This document shows positions 1-13,066 of a stretch of 64,000 bases of DNA, piece after piece. The DNA is from Raphanus sativus. Lineage: Eukaryota; Streptophyta; Magnoliopsida; Brassicales; Brassicaceae. Position numbers and translations under genes: made by a program. The notes under the pieces were generated by a model. The model was given only the letters and a program-made list of their open reading frames with translations. It was not told where the DNA came from and made no database searches. Position 1 is the stretch's first letter. Each line of letters starts with the position of its first letter. Location: assembly GCF_000801105.2 (NCBI RefSeq), contig NC_079518.1, forward strand, positions 17,340,800-17,404,799. Direction: 5' to 3'.

Positions 1-1770
1 ATCACACATCTAGCTGAGACTGCTTCTTTGTGGTAGTCTTTTACCAGTTCTGATGCCAGCAACACATTCTCCAGCAATAGCCTACCCTTTATGAAAGCAG
101 TTTGATTCTCAGAAACCAGTCGCGGTAGAATCAGCCTAAGCCTGTTGGCAATGATTTTAGAAATCACTTTGTATAATACATTGCAACAAGCTATAGGTCT
201 GAAGTCTCTCATCTCAAGTGAATCCATCTTCTTTGGGACAAGAGCTAAGATAGTAGAGTTTATCCCTTTAGGAAGAAACCCATACCTAAAGACTGATTGA
301 ACTGCTACTACGAAATCAGGACCTAATACAGACCACGCAGTTTTAAAAAAATTCACTTGGGAACCCATCTGGGCCTGGTGATTTATTGGACGGCATTGCA
401 AATATTACATCACGAATCTCCTCTGCAGTGACATCGGCCTCCAAAGCACTGCAATCATCCTCAGTACATCTAAATCTGAGCAGATCCTTCAATTCATCAG
501 TAGAAGTACCACAATAATCCTCTGGAGATCTATTTAAGAATTCAGAGAAGAACTGAACCGCTTCCACTTTGATATCTTCATGCTTCGTAACCTTACTGCC
601 ATTACCACACCTTATCTCTCTGATAGTATTCTGAGCTTGCCTAGTCTTTATTGCATTGTGAAACGTCTTGTTATTATTATCTCCCACCTCAAGCCAGTGT
701 AGCTTTGCTCTCTGGTTAAGAAGATCTTCTTCAAGCCCAGCTATATGAAGCCATCTTTCATAAGCTACTGCTTCCTCCTGAATAGAACTAGAACTTGGAT
801 CCAATAAGGTCACCTTCTGCTTCTCACACAGTAACTCATGCGCTTCCTTAGCTTTCCTAGAAAGATTTCCCAACTTCTCATGTCCTAACTCACGAATGCT
901 AGGCTTCAGATTCTTGAGTTTCTTCGCAAACCGGAACATAGCAGATGTAGAATGGAAAAGACTAGGAGAAACCTCCCAATACTCCTTTACCATAGGCAGA
1001 AAAGCTTCCAATTTACCCAAAGCATTGACATATTTGAACGGTCTTCTAATTTTCTCAACTGGAGGCAAGAACTGAATCTTACAACGAAGGTGGTCAGAGC
1101 ACCCCCCAGCCTCAAAAACCGAATAAGCTCCATGAAGAATCTGCATTGCTGAATCATTCCAGAGAACTCTATCAAGTTTTTTGCAGATTATACCCTCCTC
1201 CCTCTTATTGCACCAAGTATACTTCGGCCCTTGATAGCCCATATCAGAGAGATTACACCGCAAAGCCATTCTTTGGAAATCTCTCATTCCACAAGAAATT
1301 GTACCAAAAATCTTCAAATCTTGAGCTTTCTTCCCCTACCAAAATTTCATTAAAATCACCTACAATCACCCAAGCCTTATTGCAGAACATAGCAGTGTCT
1401 TGGTGATTACATAAGTCATCCCATAACTCTTTCCTCCCTTCCACCGAATTATGCGCATACACAGTAGTGTAAAAAAACATTTCTTGATCCTGCAACTCAA
1501 GTGAACAGGTGATGAGCTGATCAGTTTTATATACAGGAGTTACTCTCACATCATCCTTCCAAACAAGCCAAATTCTTCCACCATCACTATACTCATAATT
1601 GGTCATCACATTCCAACCTCTAAACACCTTTTTGAAAATGTTTTCCGCCTTACTCTCCTTGACTCTAGTCTCCAATATACTACCAAAACTCATATTGTTT
1701 CCCTTGACCCATTCTTCTACAACGGAATGCTTTAAATTTTGTTGAAACCCCTAACATTCCAGAAGAAACT
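1..1770 (-). pseudogene. LINE ORF2 relic: AP endonuclease plus start of reverse transcriptase
   Basis: On the minus strand a trace of the endonuclease start (FWNVRGFNK) lies near 1770, but that frame soon breaks. 1693-1253 then encodes the endonuclease body, with LETRVKE, a GRKELWDDL stretch and the catalytic GDFNEIL motif. Frame changes again around 1317-1253, after which 1317-343 carries the CSDHLR motif, the linker and the start of the reverse transcriptase (SPGPDGFP). A further frame break occurs in an A-run near 345. The sequence down to base 1 still reads as reverse transcriptase in another frame, including GFLPKGINST and LVPKK. This protein would nick target DNA and copy the LINE RNA. 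Several frame breaks make it a pseudogene. Confidence 0.88.
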
Positions 1771-1780
1771 CGCCATCAGA

Positions 1781-3189
1781 TTAGTATTTACGTCGAACCG
1801 GCCTAGAACTCTTTCCTGGATTTTCATCCAGAGTTTTTGGCTTCCGACCTCTTCTCTTTCCCACCTTTGTCTCCGCAAGAACTTGCTGCTCTATTACATT
1901 GTCTTCAGAACCATCATCCTCATAAAGTTCTTTATCTTCATTAACTTCCTGCACTTCAACCTTCGAACCTTGTTTATTATCTTCCCCTAATACCTCACCT
2001 TCCTCAATATCTTCTACACTCAGAACCGAAAACTTTGACGCCGAGACTACGACATCTGATTCTTGCGCAACATTCGAAATGGATCTTCCAACTTTTGCTG
2101 GTGATACATTTGTCCATCCCTTAATATCACTGCTTACAACAATATCATGCTCCTTTTGCTTACCCACACACTCTTCATTAACCAAACCTCCAGCGATATA
2201 TATAGCACTTCTTCTTTCTTGAATACTCTTCACATTACTGATTGCATCCCTGCTTCCCAAACCTTCCTCCTTATCTTCCACTACTACCGCTATACTATGT
2301 GGAGTCCCTTTCTCCTCTTCACCAGCTTTTTCCTTCTGGATTGGAGAATTTACATTACTGCTTCTCTTCTCCTTCCTTTTACAGACTCCCTCATTATGCC
2401 CCCATTTGTCACAAGCTTTACATCTTGCAGGTAGCCATGGATAGAAAAACTTAATTGTAAAGCTTTTCCCATTTTTTGTAAAAGTGATCTCCTTAAGAAG
2501 CACTTTGGATATATCCACTTTTACAAAAATCTTTGCCTCATCCAGTTTTGTACAAGCAATGGTGTCCTGGTGCGGTTTGACTGGAAGTCCAACAACACTA
2601 GTAATGAAACTCAAGCCTTCCCATGTGTACATATGAAGCGGAACCTTCTCCAAATGCACCCACATAGGTATTGCTTCCTCCTCTTGTTCATGTTCCTCAG
2701 CCTTCGGAGACCATTTTGAAACAATCATCGGCACACCCACCACATTCCACATACCCCTTCTCAGAATCTTATCCCTTGATTTCAAACTCGAAACCTTGAA
2801 TCTCATGGTGGTCGCATTCACTTCGTACACCTCGATTTTTGTCGAAGGATCCCCATATTTCCATATTTTGTTAAGGACCATATGAACTTTAGCAACATGT
2901 GGAACCTGATCCAAAAAATTCCCCACAATGAAGTCGTCCCAAAGCGGAGTAGAGTTATCAATGATCCCATCCCATCTGGAATCTCAACTGTGTGAATCCC
3001 TTCCTTCTGTAAAACTTCAACCTCATACTTCCTCAGCTGCTTCTTATCCTGCGCCGCCTTAACCCAGCTCTGGTCCTGTTTTCCCAAATCCGCCTTCAAA
3101 CCTTGCTTCAACCCATCGATCGGACTCTCCTCGTGATTTAGATCAACCCCCGGAGGATCCGTAGTGTCCGGCAGAGTAGCCAGATTCAT
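1781..3189 (-). pseudogene. LINE ORF1 relic (DUF4283 plus zinc knuckle)
   Basis: A likely start at 3189 opens a basic N-terminal region that runs to about 2930. The frame then shifts, and 2926-1781 reads on as one 381-codon frame. The second part shows a DUF4283-like domain (residues 1-150, with KVHMVLNKIW and the FKV strand) followed by a CCHC knuckle CKACDKWGHNEGVC near residues 169-182. The tail is acidic, with a basic end containing KRRGRKPKT. Proteins of this kind bind the LINE RNA. The N-terminal frame (3189-2818) and main frame overlap, so at least one indel lies near 2935-2975. I am sure of the family, less of the original start codon. Confidence 0.82.
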
Positions 3190-3285
3190 CGCGAACCCCC
3201 TTCGAACTCAGATCGGAAATCGCCAAGTTTGTCGCCAAAATCGCCTTTAGATGAAACGGAGCGTTTTTCAGCTTCTCTAATATAG

Positions 3286-5043
3286 TAATTCATTGGTAAA
3301 ATATAAATCAATACCATCAATATATTACAATTTAAAATATATTCTTATATACTAGAAATATTTAGTAAATAGTGAGAATCTGGAGGGATATTCTTAAAGT
3401 TGTTACATATTTGTTAAGTTTCTATAAACTCTGTTAAAACAATATTGTAGTTTTAATATTAAAGTTTCAATCTAGATTTTCTCAGATTTATTTTCAAAAT
3501 ATTAGATTTGCTCCAATTTATTTATAAGATATTTTCAAAATATAAACACTTGTTAGAATTTTGGCACAAAATATGTCATTTATAAATACTTTCAAAATCT
3601 GGATTTGCTCCCATTTATTTTCCAACTAAACTAAATATGCTTAAATTAGAATATTGAATTTTTTCTTTTTTAGTTTATATATTTATACATAAAATATTAG
3701 ATATTTAGATTTATTGAATTATGAAAATATAATTTTAAATAATATTTAATTCTAATTTACATATACTAAAGTTCAGTACTACATAATATTTTATGAAATG
3801 AGGCAAATATTAAAAGTAGTGTTTTTAAGTACTACTTTGTAATGCTTTAAAATTTTCTCTCTCATAATACCAAGCCCTTCCGCGTAATTTCATTTACTAC
3901 TTTGTAATCTCTTAATAATATATAAATAAGTACATATACCTTTTGTATTAAATGAAGAAAAATATTTTTTATAGTAATTGTTACATAAGGAAAACATGCT
4001 TGTTACTAAATATTTCAGTTGCCAATTCTTCCTGAATATAACTACATTAACTATGTTTTAGATTAACGAAAAAATCATGTTTGTTACTAAATTAATATTT
4101 TATTTAAATGCAGTAGCAAGTTTGTTGCTAAATATCAACTAACAAAATATCAGGGAACTGTGAAAAAACCAAAAAAAAAATATTTAATCAAAAGCATAGC
4201 CTAAAAATAAACCAGTGACAATATATTGTAAATACTGTTGAAATAGGAAGATGCCTAAAAAAAATAGCCTTATGTTTTAATAGTGTAGATGTTCGTTATC
4301 GACGAAATAATTGCGAAAGCTGAAGATAATGCCAATCAGTGGATGCAGCTACAATATAAATTATTTTCAGGAGTGCCTCTGTTGGGTGTTATGGAATGTA
4401 AAAGAGTTATCCTGCACAAGTATGGGAGCTTTCTCCAAGTTGTATTGGAGGTTGATAAGAACATAAATAGCTAGTCTTTGAAGAGCGTGCATGAGATTAT
4501 ATCATCATATTAAAGTTTAGATTGTTTTAAATATTATAATCTTTTAGACATTCTTTGTCAAGTGAATTTGACACATATTTTTCTAAAATCATTTTCATCA
4601 AATAATTATAACATGACATGCTACAATAATAACATGGTTTATGGTTAAATATGATATGAATAATTATATTTAATGCTTATTTATATTTTTGGTAAACTTT
4701 TTAGTCACTATCATTAAAGTAAATCTATTAAAATATGACATTAAATAATATGATAATAAAATATAATTATATTTTATAAATTTGAAGTATTATTTATTTC
4801 TGTATTTAAAATAATTATACAATTTATTACTACGATGATTTTCAAAATATTTTGCAATTTGTTAAAAATTTAATTTTAAATCGTAATATTATTATTTTTT
4901 TAAGTATCTACAAATTTTATAAATACTGTTTATTTTTACTTTTTCATAATTAAAAAAATTATATCAATTTTATTAATTTTTTACATAAGTTGATTTATAT
5001 ATTTTATCCACAAGAAATAGATAAAAACTATCTAAAATTATAA

Positions 5044-5088
<45 letters not shown>

Positions 5089-5894
5089 TCTTAAATATAA
5101 TTTAAATAAACAAAATTATTTATTTATCTTAATTTTATGTTCAACTAAAATATTAATATAAAATAATAATTATTTTTTAAATTTAATTTAAATTTAATTT
5201 TTTTACTGCATATAGTATAAAAAAACACCTAATAGATATATAAATTAGATGTTTGCTTTTATTCTTTGATTGATACATATAACAATTATCTGAAGTTGAA
5301 AACTTTCTAAGATACGATACCATCATGCGGACATGAAATTGTAATAGCAAATCTTTATAGATAAATCTTTAAGAATTCAAAATATATTTTTTTTACCAAA
5401 AGAACATATAAGCAAGATAATATTAAAAATAGAGTTTACTAAAAAAAAAAACTTTTTTCAATTCAACAAAAAATATATATATAAATAGAGTTTATGAATG
5501 TAATAGCGAATCTTTATAGATAACTCTGTAAATATATAAATACAAATAAATATTTAAATAAAAATTAAAAATAAAAATAAACTTTATTCAATTCAAAAAA
5601 AAAATTAAAAGAGAATTCAAAATTTTCATTTCTAGTTTCAAAATTTTTTATTTCAAAATCTGAAATTAGTTTCTAAAAATTCTTTTTAGATTATTATTTT
5701 AAATCTTAATTATATATTTTTGTAAAATCTTAAACGCTCAACTCTTCTTAAATCTAAATGAGTTAACCCTATAAATATAAGTATTTTATACTTTAATTTA
5801 AATATATTTTGGTCATTTTGACACCTTCTCTATATATTATATTTGTAATTTTTTTTGCTTTATATCCAGGTATTTCTCTACTTTATTTAACCAA
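3286..5894. other. AT-rich intergenic DNA without recognised genes
   Basis: Very AT-rich sequence between the LINE and a Helitron. It holds a TA dinucleotide run near 5051-5076 and many short A or T runs. A 61-codon frame at 4289-4474 has no recognisable motif. Nothing else could be assigned. Confidence 0.7.
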
Positions 5895-7278
5895 CTAGAT
5901 ATGAGCCCGTTGTGTTGCAACGGGTTTTGTTTGATGTTTAATTTATAAAAACATAAAATAATAATTATTTTATTATAATTTTATGAATGATTTGCATATA
6001 TTGTGTGAGATTTATTTTATAATTAAAAAATTATTTTATTTTTAATAATTATATATTTTCTTATATGTACAAACACATATTTATCATATTCACAAATACT
6101 CATGTACGACGACAACCTCATAATTAAAAAAAATTATGTTAGCATCATACGATGTAATAATGATAATATATGATAATATTTGTATTTTTAAAAAATTCTA
6201 GATAAGAAAGATTTATAAAATATAATATTTTCCATTTTTAAATCTTAAAAAAAATTTAGAAACTTATTAAAAGGAAAATTACCTTTTCAAAATTAATTTT
6301 AGACAATAACTATAATTATTTTAAGGAAATTACTATCAAATAATTTTTTGATATCTATCAAATAATTTTAGACAATAACTTTGATATCTATCAAATAATT
6401 TTAGACAATAATTTTGATATCTATCAAATAATTTTAGACAATAACTATAATTATTTTAAAGGAAAATTACTATCAAATAAAGGAAAATTACTATCAAAGG
6501 AAAATTACTATCAAATAATTTTTTGCTTAGGATTGTGAAAATGGAGAATTACTATCAAATTATAATAATTTTAAAGGAAAATTACTATCAAATTACTTTT
6601 TTTAAAATCCATTTTTATCTTAGTATATATATAATTTTGATCATCATATATTTTAACATATGTAACAATATTAAAAGGAAAATTACTATCAAATAATATT
6701 TTGTAATTATTTTTTTGTTTAGGATTCAAAAAAAGAAAAAAATACTATTAGATAATAGTTATAATTATTTTTAACAAAAATTATTTTTGTTATTATCTTA
6801 GTATATAACTTTTAACTATGAGCTAGATTCACACATGTCACAATCTTAAATTTATATTTTTATGTGTCGCGAAACATATTAATTACAAATATTTGAATAA
6901 ATGAAAATTAGCATTAATGAGCCTTTTACATTTTTGGTTTAATAATAATTTTTTTAAATCGTTTTTAAGTGACAATTTTTTTGTTTATGACCTTTTAAAT
7001 TATGATTTGAATAAAGAAAAATTAGCATTATTTAATATTTCTTTACAGTTGTTTTTTATTTCTTTCATAGTTATTTTTTACTTTTTATTTACTTTTACTT
7101 TTTTTTAAATCGTTTTTATATGTAAATAATTTTTTTGGTTTAATCTTTAAAAAAGATAAGATTGATTGTATTTACTTATATGTATTTTAACACATGTCAC
7201 AATCTTAAAATTATAATTGTCATGTGTCGCGATCGTGTTAATTAGTAACTTTAAAGAACCAAGCTTTATATAATAAGA
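5895..7278 (-). mobile_element. Non-autonomous Helitron, 1384 bp
   Basis: On the minus strand the element starts TCTTATTATATAAAGCTT just after an A (7279) and ends with the hairpin CCCGTTGCAACACAACGGG followed a few bases later by CTAG and a host T (5894). A 5' TC, a 3' hairpin plus CTRR and insertion between A and T without target duplication are the Helitron hallmarks. Internally the element has lost coding capacity; the stretch CACATGTCACAATCTTAAA occurs at about 7192 and again near 6835, so an older 5' end may lie inside. Its right edge is only 198 bp upstream of the ATG at 7477, so it supplies most of the proximal upstream sequence of the TMEM120-like gene. Confidence 0.8.
6340..6700. 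repeat. Degenerate short tandem repeat inside the Helitron
   Basis: Phrases such as TATCAAATAATTTTAGACAATAA and GGAAAATTACTATCAAATAA recur several times in tandem or interleaved form through this part of the Helitron. Unit length is irregular (about 25-60 bp). Confidence 0.65.
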
Positions 7279-7476
7279 TATTATTTTTTTAATAATGAAA
7301 GAGCATGAAGAAAGAATCGAAGAAGATGCGTGCGATTTGATCCGTATTTATGATCAAGGACCTCGTCAATCTAAGAAACACCAAAACAAACCCCAAACCT
7401 TTTTTATTTTCTTCTCCTCTCGTTGCTTTGCTTCCTTGTCTTGTCTCGGTGGGTGCTTAGGAATCGACGCCATCCC

Positions 7477-9660
7477 ATGGAGGTTGAAGAAGAAGTGAGA
7501 CGGATCGTTGAGCAGGTTAAGGAGCTAAACGACTCCGCCACCTCCTTCGTCTCTTCCTCTTCCCACGAAGAGCTCTCCCTCCGCCAGAGATCCTCCCTCG
7601 TCGACGCATCAATCACCCGCCTACACTCCACCCTTGTCTCCGACAAACATCATCATGATCCCAAGCTTCTCGACAAGGCATCCCCTTTTCATCTCTCTTT
7701 CTCTCTCGAATCTTATTAAAAAAAAGATCTCATCTTTTTAATGCTGCTGCAGCTAGAAGAGGATCTGCAACGGGCTAGATGCATGCTTGCAGATGGAGAC
7801 ACTTCCTCCTTTCTTCCCTCCAAACCTCAAGGTTTCTTTATCTCGAACCCAACCCCAGATTCAAGTTTTGATTTTTGACCCATCATTGTGTTATGATGAT
7901 TGAAAAAGCAGGACGGTTTGTGAGAATGTTCTTAGGACCAGTCAATGTCCGAGCCTCGAGGAAAGATATACAGCTTAAAGTCAAAGAAGAATACAATAGC
8001 TACAGAGTTTAGTATTATTGCCTTTTAATATCTTCTTCATTTGCGGAGTATTATCTAATCTGTCAAGTAATGTGAGAGATCTTTCTTTCTTTTGAAAAAC
8101 AGGATAGAACAGCTCTTCTCTTTCTTGTTTTCCCTGCTATACTTTTGACCCTAAGATCTTATGTCTGGGAGGGATGTCTGCCTGCTTTCCCTGTTCAGCT
8201 CTATCAGGCTTGGCTTCTGTTCCTTTATGCTGGTTTGGCTATGCGAGAGAATATATTGAGAGCCAATGGGAGCGATATCCGTTCATGGTACTCTAATCTC
8301 ATCCCTTCATACTTGTGCTTCCTTGTTATGATTCTTTGAGTTTCTGTTTCAGTGTTGTAACTTTCAAATTTGAACTATTGTTGGTTGATGCTTTTATTAC
8401 ATATGGAATGCTTATTCTTGTGTTAAGTAGTGATTGAATCTCTATATCTCTTAGAGAATAATGATTTGAAGTGAATTTATCGCGTGAGACTCTGGTGATC
8501 TTATCAACATATCCCCTCCGTGGATTGGAGATGACTTATACCTCTTGGCTGATATGCTTCTGCAGGTGGCTTTATCATCATTATTGTGCCATGGCTATGG
8601 CCCTTGTCAGTCTCACATGGGAGATCAAAGGTCAACCAAATTGCGTTCAGAAGCAGGTAGTAGTCACAATCATGTGTGCTGACTAAAATGTGATGGACCA
8701 TTCTAAAATCTAAATCCCTTTCAGAAAGGAGTCCGTCTTTTCCTCCAATGGGCTATGATGCAAGGTGTTGCGATGCTTCTGCAGAACAGATATCAGCGCC
8801 AAAGACTATACACTCGCATTGCACTAGGAAAGGTGCCCATAACTATTTACATTTTTTCCTCTAGTCCAAATCCTCTCTGCCCTTACGAAATGGCTGTAAA
8901 CAATGGCATTGTTGTTGGTCACTTTCAGGCTAAGAGGATGGACGTTGTATGGGGAGAAACGGCTGGAGTAGACGGGCAACTATTGTTGTTATGTCCGATT
9001 TTGTTCACTCTACAGGTAACAATTTTTACTTTTGTACCGCAATAAATTTCCAAGAAGGTTATGTTAAAGCATGCACCATAATGCTTGTGTGGTTAGATAG
9101 TGGCTTCTAGATACTGTTCATGGCTTCCATGGTCTAAACAATGGAAGATCTTTTCTCACTCACGACACTCCAAAGGTCTTTTATGGTATTGTTTATAACA
9201 TTATATGTGCTATACTTTGGCAAACTCAGGGCTTTGAAGCATATGTTGGACTGCAGTTACTCAGGACAGCACTAACTGGGGTAGTCGGCGAATGGCAGGT
9301 ATTTAGACTCTCTCTTTCGGCAGCTTTTGTGCATTATCGCCACTGGTCAATAAACAGCGTGACAAAGAAAAACATAACATCTTGATGTAGAGAATAGTTG
9401 AATGTCGATAATTTAGTATATCGAACTGGGTTTGTTTCTCAGTTCCAGTCATGTAACTAATCTTAGAAATACCTGTGGAAGTGTTTTATCACAATGGTTT
9501 TCTGATGACAATGTGAATCCTTGGACAGGTATTGATTTGTGGCATACTTCTGGTAGTGATGGCCATTGGAAACTTCATAAACACAGTAGAGACATTGATG
9601 GTGAAGTCAAGGTTCAAGGCTAAGATGAAGAGAAGTAAAAGCAGAGCAGAGCTCGATTAA
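7477..9660 (+). CDS. TMEM120/TMPIT-like multipass membrane protein
   Basis: Nine exons join in frame: 7477-7677, 7753-7831, 7912-8006, 8103-8287, 8566-8656, 8725-8832, 8929-9015, 9230-9298 and 9529-9660, giving 348 residues, close to the usual TMEM120 length. The N-terminal ~100 residues are acidic-basic and probably coiled coil (EEEVRRIVEQVKELN). They are followed by the conserved FLGPVNVRA segment, then a hydrophobic multipass region: LLFLVFPAILL, the WLLFLYAGLAMRENIL helix, WLYHHYCAMAMALVSLTW, LFLQWAMMQGVAMLLQNRYQ and a last helix before a basic tail ending RAELD. Animal TMEM120 proteins sit in the endoplasmic reticulum or nuclear envelope and affect fat-cell biology; the plant role is not established. 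Exon 1 uses a GC donor (AAG/GC at 7678); all other introns are GT-AG. From memory the Arabidopsis counterpart is At1g33230, next to GTL1, which matches the neighbour here. Confidence 0.9.
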
Positions 9661-9766
9661 ACTATCAAACTTATATTTTACTTGATAATTTTTTTTGTAT
9701 ACTTGGGGCACACGTGACCTAAGGCTCTGAAAGAAAGCCTTTTCTTTGTGTTAATGGAAGTGGGAA

Positions 9767-9972
9767 TTGACAGTTGCTGGATTGGAATGAGTTTTGTAAA
9801 ATTTTCAAAATAACATTTGTTGGGTTTCTAATTCTAGTTATCAGATTCTCAAAAGATCAAAGATAGAAGTTGACAGTTGCTGGATTGGATTGAGTTTTGT
9901 AAAATTTTCAAAATAACATTTGTTGGGTTTCTAATTCTTGTTATCAGATTCTCAAAAGATGAAAGATAGACA
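9767..9972. repeat. Tandem duplication, two 103-bp units
   Basis: The unit beginning TTGACAGTTGCTGGATTGG starts at 9767 and again at 9870. The two copies differ at only a few positions. They lie just beyond the stop codon of the TMEM120-like gene, in its likely 3' UTR or downstream flank. Confidence 0.9.
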
Positions 9973-10402
9973 TATCTTTGTCTGTGTTTGGAACATTACA
10001 CTTGTTGGAAAAGGGTAGCTTCTCATTAAGGTTCACAATGAACGCTTATAACATAACTTGATATCCGAACTGAAATTGATTCGGAAATTTAAATACAAAC
10101 CGATTTGATCTAATAAAAAATTTCGAATGGATTTTGTAACGCCAAGGTTGTTACAGAAACAATAACAAAAAGTGGAAGATCAAATGGATAAAATCGTGAA
10201 AAATTCATAAAATTGTTAGTGTTTATTTTTTTCTTTACTATGTGGTTCTTATGAATTTCTTGTGAACTTTCTGATAAAATGTCTCAACACAAGCATGTAC
10301 AATAAGATACTTATTCAGTTCTTGAAACATATGGTGATGTATCAAGTTCAAAGGTATGGAATCATGAGTTATCTTTAAGTGAGTTGTATCTAGAAGACCA
10401 TA

Positions 10403-10870
10403 ATGAAGGTTGATATTGTTCATCAAAGAGATTTGATCCTGAAGAAAGATTTCATGTGCCACAAATGTCTCAAAACAATGGAAGATGTTCACCAAGAGAA
10501 ACATGTTGTTGCAGAGAGACTAATCATTCCAGAGACGTTAGTTACGCAAAGTGAATTGGTTCCAATTCAAATAACGAATCCAAGTAAAGCAGTTGCACAT
10601 AATCATGTACCATTTTACAATTTGGAACCAAGCCTTCGATTTCATAATGAACCATCGAGTGTTGACAATGTTTACTACTCTAGCTTTGTCATTGGTGACT
10701 TGTGTGGAAAAGCTGAGTTGTCTGACACACAAATGGAAGTTTTGCATGTTAAGAATGGGGTTCAGAGCTTTAAAGAATCCACAAGCTTGATTACTCTTCT
10801 TTGCGTGCACCAAATGTTTGATCAGTTTCTTATGATGTTTTGTTGTAAAGATGAAACAGAGGAAATGTAA
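10403..10870 (+). other. Open frame of 155 codons, no recognised family
   Basis: This frame is longer than others nearby and its base composition is less AT-biased than its flanks, but I recognise no domain. It has one CHKC motif near residue 20 and no clear membrane segment or signal peptide. An antisense frame (10873-10538) overlaps most of it. There is no obvious promoter or intron context. It could be a transposon or gene remnant; the confidence refers to its being a genuine coding relic. Confidence 0.2.
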
Positions 10871-10873
10871 CAA

Positions 10874-11976
10874 GAACCAACGGCGAAAGCACTCTGCTGG
10901 GCTGACAGACAGACCAGATTTTGGAATAGCAGTTTTTTCTATTTTTTTCGACTATTAAAATGAATACATACACTCACTTTCCAAAGGAAGACATATCAAC
11001 ATTTTAAAAGTGTTAAGTGCATAATTAGTTCAATAACACTTTTTTGTTCAAGAACATAGCCATAGTGATAAGTGTGTTACAAACGTGTGGTTTCTCAACA
11101 CTTGAGGAAGTTTCAGAGCAAGAGAAGTAGTTGATGCAAGCAATGAATTATGTACTCAGCGATCTAATTTGATAGGTGTCTCATGAGTTTGTCACCAGTA
11201 TTTTTAAAATCGGATGGCGAAGCTGAACCGGAAAATATTTGGGTCACGGTTTAATATGGTGAGATAAGGCCAAACCTAGTCAATAACTTGGTTCAATATA
11301 TTTTAATACTATATGAATTTAAAATTAGTATAGTAAATATGATACATAATTAAAATATAAATATGATAAAATATAAAACATTGAAAATGTAAACTAATTT
11401 TTTGTTTATATAGTTGGTTTTATATAAATTTTTGATGGTTTTTAATGAGTTTTCAGTTCAATAGCTTTGAGACTTAATTCTACTATGTGACCGATCCATG
11501 GTCGAACCAATTATTCGACTCAACCCGACTATATGAATGGTTCACGGTTGAACCTGGTGCTTATGATTATGCTTCTTCACAACATGATATAGTAATTCAT
11601 TTTTAAAACGAATTTACAAAATAAACAATTTCTCACTTCTAAAGTGCGGATCAAAGTGTATTAGTATATTAAAGTGGCTACCTTAGTACTCTTTCCGTCA
11701 AAGGCACTCGAACTCGTAAGCTTGGAACTCCTTTTTTCATCTAAAACACTTTTTAATGCTTAACTAGTACACCCATTAGCCTAATTTACCGATCACTACA
11801 GGCTGGAGTTATAATTAGACTCTCATCAGAAGAAAAATAAGTGTTTCAAAAAAAAAACGTTACGGTTTGTAGGCAAGAAAAGAGAAGAAGCCCAATCAAA
11901 AAGGAAACTACACGTGAGTGCATGACTTAAAACAGATATAAAACTTTTGAGTTTATGGTGGGATCAACATGTGACA
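10874..11976. other. Intergenic DNA, no gene recognised
   Basis: Moderately AT-rich. A stretch near 11210-11580 (phrases such as GAACCGGAAAATATTTGGGT and GGTTCACGGTTGAACC) resembles worn repeat debris but lacks recognisable ends. No coding frame of interest was seen. Confidence 0.6.
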
Positions 11977-13066
11977 TCTATCTTATTAAAGTAGAAATAC
12001 TTTAAGCTTTTGTTTGGTAATAGGGATAGGAGTCTTTAAAAAAAATTAAATTTTGTTTGGTAACAAAGATAGTAGAGAATTTTGTCTTTTCCTTATTTAA
12101 ATGATAGATTTAAGTATTTAATGTCTTTTCCTAATTTAAATAATAGATTTCTTTAATAGAATGAATCTTAACCAAAATAGATTTCCTTATAAATTTTTTG
12201 TTAACATTAAATATTTTTTCAATATTTACTAATAAAAATAATAAAATAAAAATCACACATCAAAATCAATTTATATATCATATAAATAAAATATAAAATA
12301 TTGTATTTATAAATTGTTAGTATAACACTTTATAATATAATTCCAATTAGTTATAAATATTAGATTTTTATATGATACACTATGATATAATAGACGATTA
12401 AAATCACATAATATAATTATTAAAGTAATAAATAAAAAATTTGTTTTAAAATGGTATACTAACAATTATATAATACATATTAATTTACACACATATATAT
12501 ATATATATATATATATTATCATTAGAATCTATCTTATTAAAGTAGAAGTACTTTAAGCTTTTGTTTGGTAATAGCGATAGGAGTCTTTAAAAAAATTAAA
12601 TTTTGTTTAGTAACAAAGATAGTAGAGAATTTTGTTTTTTCCTTATTTAAATGATAGATTTAAGTATTTAATGTCTTTTCCTAATTTAAATAATAGATTT
12701 CTTTAATAGAATGAATCTTAACCAAAATAGATTTCCTTATAATTTTTTGTTAACATTAAATATTTTTCAATATTTATTAATAAAAATAATAAAATAAAAA
12801 TCACACATCAAAATCAATTTATATATCATATAAATAAAATATAAAATATTGTATTTATAAATTGTTAGTATAACACTTTTATAATATAATTCCAATTAGT
12901 TATAAATATTAGATTTTTATATGATACACTATGATATAATAGACGATTAAAATCACATAATATAATTATTTAAAGTAATAAATAAAAAAAAATTAAAATG
13001 TTATACTAACAATTATGTAATACATATTAATTTACACATATATATATATAGATATTATCATTAGAA
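11977..13066 (+). repeat. Direct tandem repeat of the Helitron 5' segment
   Basis: Unit 1 is 11977-12527 and unit 2 is 12528-13066. They match almost base for base, from TCTATCTTATTAAAG through the TA run to ATTATCATTAGAA, with small indels in A runs and in the TA microsatellite. Confidence 0.9.

Larger units (their letters stand above)
1..3285 (-). mobile_element. LINE (non-LTR) retrotransposon, 3' part cut off by the window edge
   Basis: Reading the minus strand from about 3285 to 1, the block shows the order of a plant L1-type LINE: a short leader, an ORF1 with a CCHC knuckle, then an endonuclease and the start of a reverse transcriptase. The remaining reverse transcriptase, RNase H and the tail lie left of base 1. 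The 5' boundary is set where the relatively GC-rich sequence gives way to AT-rich DNA near 3285; no target duplication can be tested because the other end is outside. Frameshifts in both ORFs say the copy is dead. The second LINE fragment at 34412-35986 carries the downstream half of such an element in the opposite orientation, and the two barely overlap. Confidence 0.9.

Noticed and set aside
4289..4474. 61-codon plus-strand frame in AT-rich DNA
   Set aside because: Isolated, without recognisable domain or gene context; could be a transposon scrap but this cannot be supported.
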